Below are positions 22,020-29,812 of a stretch of 32,729 nt of DNA, piece by piece (within the stretch, counting starts at the first letter, position 1; each line of letters opens with the position of its first letter). A program made the position numbers and the translations under genes. A model generated the notes under the pieces. The model saw only the letters and a program-made list of their open reading frames with translations. It was not told where the DNA came from and searched no databases. Source of the stretch: Campylobacteraceae bacterium (GTDB lineage: Bacteria > Campylobacterota > Campylobacteria > Campylobacterales > Sulfurovaceae); the NCBI GenBank assembly GCA_027038275.1, contig JALVXC010000125.1:1-32729 (forward strand), read 5' to 3'.

Positions 22020-25000
22020 CTACTCTCCTAAAACTTTTGACGAGAACATATCTAATGCTTTTTGATTATACTCTTCATAATTAAACTCTTTAGAGATACC
22101 ATCTTTATTTTCTAAAAATCTTAACATACCTTTAGCTAATCCATCTTCACTATTTTCAACCAATAGACCGAGTCCATCTTTTAATAGACCTCTTGGTCCA
22201 GAAATATCTGTACTAATAACAGGCTTTCCTAAAACCATAGCTTCCAATAAAACTAAACCTTGACCTTCATAGTTAGAAGACAATACAAAACAATCAGAGG
22301 CTTTTAGATAAGGCATTGGATTAAACTTTTGCCCTAGCAATAAAACTCTTTTTTTGAGAGAGAGTTTTTTTATTAGCTGTTGTAGTTCACCCCTCAACGG
22401 CCCATCTCCAATAATAACCAACTTGCTCTTATTCTCTTTTTTAGCTACTTTAGAAAAGGCTTTAATTAGTTTTTTATGGTCTTTTTCAGGAGAGAGTCTA
22501 GCTATATTAATAAAAACTTTACTATTTTTAAAAATATCAATATCTTCTATCTTCTCTTTTGAGCGTTCAATAATCTCATTAGGATTTAGTACATTATCAC
22601 AGTAGTCAAACTTATCTAAAGAGATTTCATACTTTTTAGCTAAATTTTCTCTATTTAAATCGTTTGCATCACTTGATACTGAAATCAATTTATCATAAAA
22701 TTTATAGGTTTGAAAGTTACCATACAGATATGGAAAGCGTGTTTGAGCCTCTCCTAACATATCAGCATGAAGGTAGCTTATTTTATTGCAAGAAGAGTTT
22801 TGATAGGCACTAAAGAGTCTAATCCAATAGCTATTGTATCCTTCAAAACTTATAATAGTATCAAATCGAGCCATACCAAATACTCTTAAAAACTCTCTAT
22901 GATAACTACTATTAAACATCTCTAATTTTTCATTGGTCGAAAATGATTTATGAATATTAAAGTTATCAATAATCCATTTCTCTTCTAGTCTATTTACCAT
23001 TCTTGCAAATCTTCCAATAACTTTAATATCATATTTCACTTTATTAAATTGTGCTATTTTTTTATCATCTATTTTAATAGCATTTGGGTCAATAGCTAAG
23101 GTTACACTATATTTATTGGTATCAATAGAGTTGATTAGGTTTAAAAGAGAAGTTGTTACTCCATTAGGAATAAAAGCACCCCCATAGATTAAGATAGATT
23201 TCTTCTCTTTAGAGGTAATAATATTTGCACCCTCTTGTTTATTAAAGAAAAACAAATCAATAACTCTACTTGTAGCTAACCCATCATCATAAGCACAAAA
23301 CCTATCTTGTGCTTTTTGTTGTTTTGTTGTAATAGTTCCTTTTTTAATCAATCTCTCTATTGCTTGAGCCACTTCACTATTTGTCTTATATATATCTTCT
23401 CCTACCTCTTCTAAAGGAAAATATAATCCTCGTTCAGACTCATACTCCTCTCTATCGTAGGTATAGTAGATAATAGGTTTTCCTACAGCCATATAGTCAA
23501 AAGAGATACTAGAGTAGTCTGTAATTAATATATCAACAATGGACAAGAGGCTATTGGTATCAATAGTAGGTGGAACAACAACATCTTTGATTTCATTAAC
23601 ACTATCTAAGATTTTTTCCACCATATGATGCCCTCTAAAGATAAAGTTTATATCTAGTTGTTTAAAGAGCTTTATATCTACAATTAATTTATCTATATCG
23701 AACTTTGACCCTGCTAGTGTTCCTCTCCACGTTGGTGCATAAAGAACTATTGGCTTACTATTGTTAATTCCAAGTCTATTTTTAATCTCCTCTTTACGTT
23801 CAGATGAGGCATTAAGTGTTAAGTCTTGTCTTGGATAGCCTGTTTGTGCAACCACTCCTGTATATATATCATTAATATCAAAGTTATCAGTTAAAATTTT
23901 GGTAGTAAAGCTGTTGGGACTAATTATATGAGATGCATGTAAAAAGTTTCTTGTAGCATTTTTATGTGCAAAGAAGTCATCTTTAATATCTTTTCCAAGA
24001 GTCTTAATAGGTGTTCCATGCCATGTATTTAGGTATAGTTGCCCCTCTTTTCTAATGAAGTATTCAGGAAAAGTAACATTATTAATAAGATATTTAGCCT
24101 TTGCTAAGTATCGCATATATAAATCACAATTTCGTTTCACAAAAACTATATGGGTATCTTTTCTTAGCTCTTGAGGAATTTGTTTTTTGTCATTAATAAC
24201 CCATATATGTCTATAGTTACTAAATCTCTCATCTTTATAGATAGCTTGAAATATTGCATAAGGGTTACAAGAGAATGAGCCTCCATGATAGCTTTCATAA
24301 AGGATTATATTGTCTTCAATTTTATATCGTTCATAATACTCTGTATAGTTTACAACCTGTTTTAATCCTATATTTTTATTGTACTCTGTCTCTATAATAC
24401 CATAGGCATTTTGCATAATCTTCTGTTCAATAAATATATCACTTGCCTCTTTAAACTTATTTTGTTTATAGAGTGTATAGGCATAGGCAAAATATAGATT
24501 TGAGTCAAACTCCTCTTTTCTAGCTAAGAGTTCACTATACGCCTCTTGGGCTAACTCCCAATCTTCTAACTCTTCTGCTTTTGTAGCTAAAGTATACAAT
24601 GTGTCTAAATTGGTTGTATCTGATTTTAATTTTTCATAAGCAAAGGTTAAACTCTTTTGAGACTGTAATAATAAAAGCTCATTGAGATAGATATTCTCTT
24701 TTTCTTTAGAAGTGTCATCTTTCATTAATAAGAAAGCTTCACAAGCCTCTTTATAACGTTTTAATTTAGCTAAAGTATATCCTAAACGGTAGTATCTATA
24801 TGGTATCTTTTTGGCTCTTTGAGAAGCTGAAAAGGCATAAGCATCAACTGCCTCTTCCCACTTTTCTTGTCTCTCATATACAAAACCTAATCTATAATAC
24901 CAATCACTATTTATAGGATTTAGATTTAGTGCCTTTTTATAGTAGTTCTCTGCTTCATTCCATAAATATAGTCTATCGGTTACAAAAGCATAACGATAGA

Positions 25001-25652
25001 GAAGTTCTGCATGATTTGGATTTTTTTTCAATCTACTTTTATAACTCTTTTTTGCTTTTTCCCATTGCCATTTTTGAGTGTGAAAGAGTCCTTCTCCTAA
25101 CTCCTTATATATACTATTTTTTGAAAGAGAAATTGCTTTACTATAAACCTCTTTAGCTTTCTCTTTATTGCCTATCTCTTCAAGCATTGTTCCATAGTAA
25201 AAATAATCCTCAGATGTTAACTCTTTTTTATTAGGTATTTTTTCAAAAACTTCAATAGCTTTTTCAAGTTTTTTCATATTTCTTAAAGCTAAAATATATT
25301 TACGATACCATTTTATATCAACATTAGGGTTTAACTCTATTGCTTTTTCTAAAATATCACAAATCTGCCACCATAGAGCTTTTTTATATAGTAGTTCACT
25401 CAATTCACAATAGTAGTCAGCCTTAGGCTTAATCTCAATAGCTTTTTGTAAAGCTACCTCTGCTCTTGAAAAGTATCCCTCTTTTTTTAACTCTTTAAAA
25501 ATAAAGTAGTAGTATTGATGTAATGGAATATACATCTCAATAGCTTTACTAACATACTCTTTTAGCTCATCTTTACTAAAACGCTTCTTTGCATAATCTT
25601 TTGCAAAGATATGAGGTTGTTTTACTAGTTTATAAAGCCCTTTAACGGTCAT
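22020..25652 (-). CDS. Giant fusion: TPR, CDP-glycerol glycerophosphotransferase and GT4 glycosyltransferase
   Basis: This 1210-residue protein joins three modules. TPR-like repeats fill residues about 40-425 (for example YYRLGYTLAKLKRYKEACEA). A complete CDP-glycerol glycerophosphotransferase lies at about 440-800, with NTWHGTPIK (542-550), YAPTWRG (638-644), RGHH (673-676) and TDYSS (711-715). A GT4-type glycosyltransferase lies at 817-1205, with IYGGAFIPNGV, the donor-site ARLSPEK (1051-1057), GDGPLRGEL and EGQGLVLLEAM (1129-1139). The two catalytic modules would allow one polypeptide to add both a glycerol phosphate and a sugar, as a bifunctional polymerase for an alternating polymer; TPRs may measure or anchor the chain. 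It begins 2 bases after its paralogue, with an AAGGA site inside that gene. Specificities are unknown. Confidence 0.88.
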   Translation of the reverse strand: MTVKGLYKLVKQPHIFAKDYAKKRFSKDELKEYVSKAIEMYIPLHQYYYFIFKELKKEGYFSRAEVALQKAIEIKPKADYYCELSELLYKKALWWQICDILEKAIELNPNVDIKWYRKYILALRNMKKLEKAIEVFEKIPNKKELTSEDYFYYGTMLEEIGNKEKAKEVYSKAISLSKNSIYKELGEGLFHTQKWQWEKAKKSYKSRLKKNPNHAELLYRYAFVTDRLYLWNEAENYYKKALNLNPINSDWYYRLGFVYERQEKWEEAVDAYAFSASQRAKKIPYRYYRLGYTLAKLKRYKEACEAFLLMKDDTSKEKENIYLNELLLLQSQKSLTFAYEKLKSDTTNLDTLYTLATKAEELEDWELAQEAYSELLARKEEFDSNLYFAYAYTLYKQNKFKEASDIFIEQKIMQNAYGIIETEYNKNIGLKQVVNYTEYYERYKIEDNIILYESYHGGSFSCNPYAIFQAIYKDERFSNYRHIWVINDKKQIPQELRKDTHIVFVKRNCDLYMRYLAKAKYLINNVTFPEYFIRKEGQLYLNTWHGTPIKTLGKDIKDDFFAHKNATRNFLHASHIISPNSFTTKILTDNFDINDIYTGVVAQTGYPRQDLTLNASSERKEEIKNRLGINNSKPIVLYAPTWRGTLAGSKFDIDKLIVDIKLFKQLDINFIFRGHHMVEKILDSVNEIKDVVVPPTIDTNSLLSIVDILITDYSSISFDYMAVGKPIIYYTYDREEYESERGLYFPLEEVGEDIYKTNSEVAQAIERLIKKGTITTKQQKAQDRFCAYDDGLATSRVIDLFFFNKQEGANIITSKEKKSILIYGGAFIPNGVTTSLLNLINSIDTNKYSVTLAIDPNAIKIDDKKIAQFNKVKYDIKVIGRFARMVNRLEEKWIIDNFNIHKSFSTNEKLEMFNSSYHREFLRVFGMARFDTIISFEGYNSYWIRLFSAYQNSSCNKISYLHADMLGEAQTRFPYLYGNFQTYKFYDKLISVSSDANDLNRENLAKKYEISLDKFDYCDNVLNPNEIIERSKEKIEDIDIFKNSKVFINIARLSPEKDHKKLIKAFSKVAKKENKSKLVIIGDGPLRGELQQLIKKLSLKKRVLLLGQKFNPMPYLKASDCFVLSSNYEGQGLVLLEAMVLGKPVISTDISGPRGLLKDGLGLLVENSEDGLAKGMLRFLENKDGISKEFNYEEYNQKALDMFSSKVLGE

Positions 25653-25654
25653 AT

Positions 25655-28600
25655 TTAATCCTTGTTTTTATCTCCATAGCGAAGCTCTAAAGCCTTAGCA
25701 TACTCTTCTTTACTCATTTTCAATATGTTATTTAATACATCATCTACCTCTATTAGAGAAAAACTATGTAATCTTTTTAGAAAAATAAAATTGCTCAAAG
25801 GGTCATGCCAATGAAAGTTAAAGTACTTAACACCTAATTTTCCTCTACTTACATAGTTTTTATCATAGTTGTTTTCTAAAAATAGATTAGTATTGAAAAC
25901 TTTTATCTTTTTTACATTAAATCTCATAAGGTCTAAAATAACACGCTGTATTCCACTTGGTGCACCTTTAAGCATTGGGTTAGCAAATGGGTGAGCCGCA
26001 TAGTATCTTTTTCGTATAGGTTTAGTAACCCCTGTAAAAGCTATATCATCTAATGAGTGAGGGCTATCTACAATGACCCAATCTAGCTCATTTAACCAAT
26101 TAATCTTTTTAGCCTCTATTCTGTCTCTTAATAATCTAGCCTCTATATAAAATGAGATATTTGTCTTTTTTCCAAAACTATTTTGAGAGAGTTTATCTCT
26201 TCCCATATAGTTGAAACGTAAAACTATATCATAACTATCAATCTCATCTCCTAAATTTAAGCTAGAATCTACAGGACCTACAATAGCAACCGATTTATTT
26301 TCAATATATGATGCAAATTTTTGCTCTAAAGGTGTTAAAATTTGTTTATAAAACTCTATTGCAGACTCCTTTCTTCCAAAGTAGAGTTCTGTAGCACCAA
26401 TTAACTGTAGGTTTTTTTTGATATAGGATAGCTCTTTTTTTAATAGTACATTTTTTAATCTATCATACTCTTCAATAGATTGGCTCTCTGCCATAGCTGT
26501 TAAGCGATATTGAGCATATTTTACATTTATTGTACGAGTTAATGATAAGATAGATTTGAGTGCATTCTCTCTAGCATAATAGTAAAGGGTATACTTTTGT
26601 ACCAATAAAAATAGGTTAGCCACAATAAACCATACAGTATGAGGTAGATACTCTGCTTCTAACTTTTGACTAAAAGATTTACTAAACTCTTCAATCTTAG
26701 CTAAAAAGAGTTCATTGGTACTCTCTCTCATATCACTATCATCAGTCTTTACATACTCTATAAGTTCAACAAATGCTAAGTAGAAGTTGTTCCACTCTTT
26801 AGATTTATCTTTAAGCTTTTCTAGTAAAATCAAAATACCTGTAAAACTCTCTGCATTAAATCTATGTTTAACGTAAGAGACAATCTCATTTATCTCTCTT
26901 TTCTCAACCTCTAAAGCATATCGAATCTGTGACTCACGAATATAGTAGAGTGTAGGGTAGCGATTGTCTGTTATGGGATATTTCTCTTTTACCTCTTGAA
27001 ACTTCTCTAAAGCATCTCTATACTCTTTTTTATTGAAGTGTTCAATTGCTGCTTGATACAAGCTATCTAAACTATATTTAAAATTGTGGCTTAGAGATAG
27101 TACTTTATGCTCAAACATCTCTAAAGCCTCTTTATTGTAATCTTCTGCATTAAATCTATTTAGATTTAGAGATGAAGTTAAAAATTTTGACATGCCCTCG
27201 TAGAGACCATTTTTAGAATTTTCAACTAAGTAGCCTAGATTGTTCTTTAAAACACCTCTTGGGCCTTCAATATTGGTACTAATAATAGGTTTATTTAAAA
27301 TCATAGCCTCAAAGAGTACTAAGCCTTGCCCTTCATGATTTGATGAGAGTACAAAGCAATCTGATGCTTTTAGATAAGGCATAGGGTTAAACTTCTGTCC
27401 CAATAGAAATACTCTATCTTCTAATGATAGCTCTACTATTAACTCCTTTAAATCCTCCTCTAGTGGTCCTTGTCCAAGAATAACTAACTTAATATCACTA
27501 TACTCTTTAGTCAATTTAGAGAAGGCGTAGATTAGTTTTCTCTGCCCCTTTTCAGGAGAGAGTCTTGCTATATTAATAAAGACTCTACTATTTTTAAAAA
27601 TATCCTTCTCATACTCATCTGAAATTGGAGCTTTTGACTTTTCAATAATCTCTTTAGGGTTTAAAATGTTATTACAGTAGTCAAATAGTTCTCTATCTAA
27701 TCCAAGATTTTTTTGATTTATTTGGCAAGAGTCTTTAGAGACTGAGATAAGTTTAGTATAGCTTTTGTAGAACTTCATATTTCCATAAAGGTATGGAAAA
27801 CGAGTTTTTGCTTCACTTAAAATATCACTATGAAAATAGAGCACTTTAGGCACCTCTTCAACGGAAGCAAAGAGACGCAACCAATATTGGCTATAGCCTT
27901 CAAAATTTACAATTAAATCAAACTTCTCTCCTTGAAAAACACGTTGATACTCTCTTCTATATGCTCTCTTTACAATACTCCACATCTCTTTAGAAGCCAA
28001 ATCATGATGTAGATTTAACTTACCAATTAACCACTTCTCCTCTAAGCTCATAAGCATAGTTGATTTTTTCTTAATAAGTGTTATGTCTGAGTTTAATCTT
28101 TTAAACTGCTCTTTGTATTGTTCATCTTTACTTAACTGCTCTTCATCTACTACAACATATACTCTATATCTATCTTTATCAATAGCATTGACTAGATTTA
28201 AAAAAGAGGTAGTAATGCCATTAGGAATAAAGTGTCCTCCATAGAGCAAAATAGATTTTTTCTTGCTCTTCTCTTCTTTATAGTATCTTTGTTGAAAAAA
28301 AATCTCCTCAACTCTTTTTAGTGGGTCGTTAGTCTCTTTAGTAAACTCATTTAAACAAAACTGCCCCTCTTTTTGAATAAAATAGTCAGGTAGTTTTGTA
28401 TTGTTAATAATATATTTACTACTACATAAATAGCGTCTATATAGATTACTATTTTTGTTGATTAAGATAACATTTCTATTCTCTTTAACCTCTTTTGGTA
28501 TCTCTTCAATCCTATTTATAACCCAAATATGTCTATATGGGTCAAAGTGAACATCTTTTTGAATCTCCTTAAATAGGTCTAAAACAACAGATTTTCCAAA

Positions 28601-29752
28601 AGAGTCTTGATAACCCTCATAGACAATTAAACGTTCATCTAGCTCTAATCTCGCATAATACTCAACGTAGTTGATACTCTGTTGTAAAACGCTGTTTTTA
28701 TGATACTCACTCTCTACTAACCCATGAGCATCTTGAATAATACGTTGCTCTAAAAAGAGTTCACTTGCCTCTTTGTATCTCTCTTGTTGGACTAGTGTTG
28801 ATGCCAATAAAAAATAGATATCTGCATTAAACTCTTCTGCTCTTGCTAAATACTCTTTGTAAGCATACTCTGCAACACGCCAAGATTTTAAAGATTCTGC
28901 TTTTTTTGCAAACTCAAGCCATGCATTTAAAGATAGTGGTTCATTTTCAAGAAGATATTTATGTAGTAAAACTCCGTTCTCTTTTTCTACAGATTTATTC
29001 TTTACTCTATTTAATAGCAATGGCTTTTTTTTCATCATTAAAAAAGCTTCACACGCCTCTTTATATAGCTCTTTTTTTCTAAGTAGATATCCTAACCTAT
29101 AGTAGAAGTAGGGTAGATGTTGTTTGTGCTTAAAGACTGCAACCAAATAGGATTCAATAGCTTTGTCATACTTTTTTTGTCTCTCTTGAACAATTCCTAA
29201 ACGATGGTAGAAATGTATAGGTTCATCACTCCCTAAAATAGCATTTAAATAGGTCTCTTCAGCTTTAGCCCAACTATAACAACGGTCATAAGCCAAACCT
29301 TGCTTGTATGCCATCTGAATAGAGAGCTTTTTCTCTTTAAAGCTCTCTTCATATGCTTTAGAAGCACTACTCCAATCCCCTAATGCTTCAAAAAATACAC
29401 CCTTTCCAAATAGTTTTGCATTTTTTTTATTATCTAACTCTATTGCTTTAGCATAAAATAGTTCTGCTAACTCTTTTTGATTATTTCTCTCTAGGGCATA
29501 AGCATAGTCAAATGATTCATCAGAGGTTAACGGAGCAATAGCCTCTACTTGCTTATAAACTTTAGTAACCTCTTTAAAACGATACATCTTTTTTAAAGAG
29601 AAGATATACTCTAAAAGTAGTTCTCTTTTTGGTTGATATGTTAAAGATATAACCTTTTTATATACCTCTACAACTTGCCACCATAAGCCCTCTTTTTTGA
29701 GTGGCTCTATCTTTTTATAGTAATATAAAGCATCTTTTTTTTCAGATATCAT
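25655..29752 (-). CDS. Giant fusion: TPR, GT4 and GT29-like glycosyltransferase with a gutted glycerophosphotransferase domain
   Basis: This 1365-residue paralogue of the next gene has TPR-like repeats at about 10-340. Residues 355-467 match the start of the neighbouring glycerophosphotransferase domain (for example YRHIWVIN, YFIQKEGQ). At about 467-477 the sequence jumps to the end of that domain, so the WHG, APTWRG and DYSS motifs are absent. A full GT4 domain follows (498-880; LSPEKGQ, EGQGLVLFEAM), then helical repeats (895-1145). The C-terminal module (1152-1345) has VAIVGPVDSSLNLGDEID followed by SYDIVLRFNY, then GAPSGIQRVILDLMRF and FHWHDP, which match the L, S and VS motif layout of GT29 sialyltransferases. 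It heads the - strand operon. Predicted to add two different sugars; the GT29 donor (CMP-sialic acid or CMP-Kdo type) is inferred. Confidence 0.8.
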   Translation of the reverse strand: MISEKKDALYYYKKIEPLKKEGLWWQVVEVYKKVISLTYQPKRELLLEYIFSLKKMYRFKEVTKVYKQVEAIAPLTSDESFDYAYALERNNQKELAELFYAKAIELDNKKNAKLFGKGVFFEALGDWSSASKAYEESFKEKKLSIQMAYKQGLAYDRCYSWAKAEETYLNAILGSDEPIHFYHRLGIVQERQKKYDKAIESYLVAVFKHKQHLPYFYYRLGYLLRKKELYKEACEAFLMMKKKPLLLNRVKNKSVEKENGVLLHKYLLENEPLSLNAWLEFAKKAESLKSWRVAEYAYKEYLARAEEFNADIYFLLASTLVQQERYKEASELFLEQRIIQDAHGLVESEYHKNSVLQQSINYVEYYARLELDERLIVYEGYQDSFGKSVVLDLFKEIQKDVHFDPYRHIWVINRIEEIPKEVKENRNVILINKNSNLYRRYLCSSKYIINNTKLPDYFIQKEGQFCLNEFTKETNDPLKRVEEIFFQQRYYKEEKSKKKSILLYGGHFIPNGITTSFLNLVNAIDKDRYRVYVVVDEEQLSKDEQYKEQFKRLNSDITLIKKKSTMLMSLEEKWLIGKLNLHHDLASKEMWSIVKRAYRREYQRVFQGEKFDLIVNFEGYSQYWLRLFASVEEVPKVLYFHSDILSEAKTRFPYLYGNMKFYKSYTKLISVSKDSCQINQKNLGLDRELFDYCNNILNPKEIIEKSKAPISDEYEKDIFKNSRVFINIARLSPEKGQRKLIYAFSKLTKEYSDIKLVILGQGPLEEDLKELIVELSLEDRVFLLGQKFNPMPYLKASDCFVLSSNHEGQGLVLFEAMILNKPIISTNIEGPRGVLKNNLGYLVENSKNGLYEGMSKFLTSSLNLNRFNAEDYNKEALEMFEHKVLSLSHNFKYSLDSLYQAAIEHFNKKEYRDALEKFQEVKEKYPITDNRYPTLYYIRESQIRYALEVEKREINEIVSYVKHRFNAESFTGILILLEKLKDKSKEWNNFYLAFVELIEYVKTDDSDMRESTNELFLAKIEEFSKSFSQKLEAEYLPHTVWFIVANLFLLVQKYTLYYYARENALKSILSLTRTINVKYAQYRLTAMAESQSIEEYDRLKNVLLKKELSYIKKNLQLIGATELYFGRKESAIEFYKQILTPLEQKFASYIENKSVAIVGPVDSSLNLGDEIDSYDIVLRFNYMGRDKLSQNSFGKKTNISFYIEARLLRDRIEAKKINWLNELDWVIVDSPHSLDDIAFTGVTKPIRKRYYAAHPFANPMLKGAPSGIQRVILDLMRFNVKKIKVFNTNLFLENNYDKNYVSRGKLGVKYFNFHWHDPLSNFIFLKRLHSFSLIEVDDVLNNILKMSKEEYAKALELRYGDKNKD

Positions 29753-29783
29753 TGTTCTCTTTGTTAGGTTTTAAGTAGAGTAG

Positions 29784-29798
29784 ATTATATAATAATCT
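29784..29798 (-). promoter_or_regulatory. Candidate promoter of the surface-polymer operon
   Basis: On the - strand a TATAAT (complement of 29784-29789) lies about 32 bases before the ATG at 29752. It overlaps a 7-bp inverted repeat AGATTAT / ATAATCT (29782-29788 and 29792-29798). This 60-bp gap is the only sizeable spacer before the five-gene operon. Confidence 0.4.
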
Positions 29799-29812
29799 TA
29801 TTTAGACTCTTG

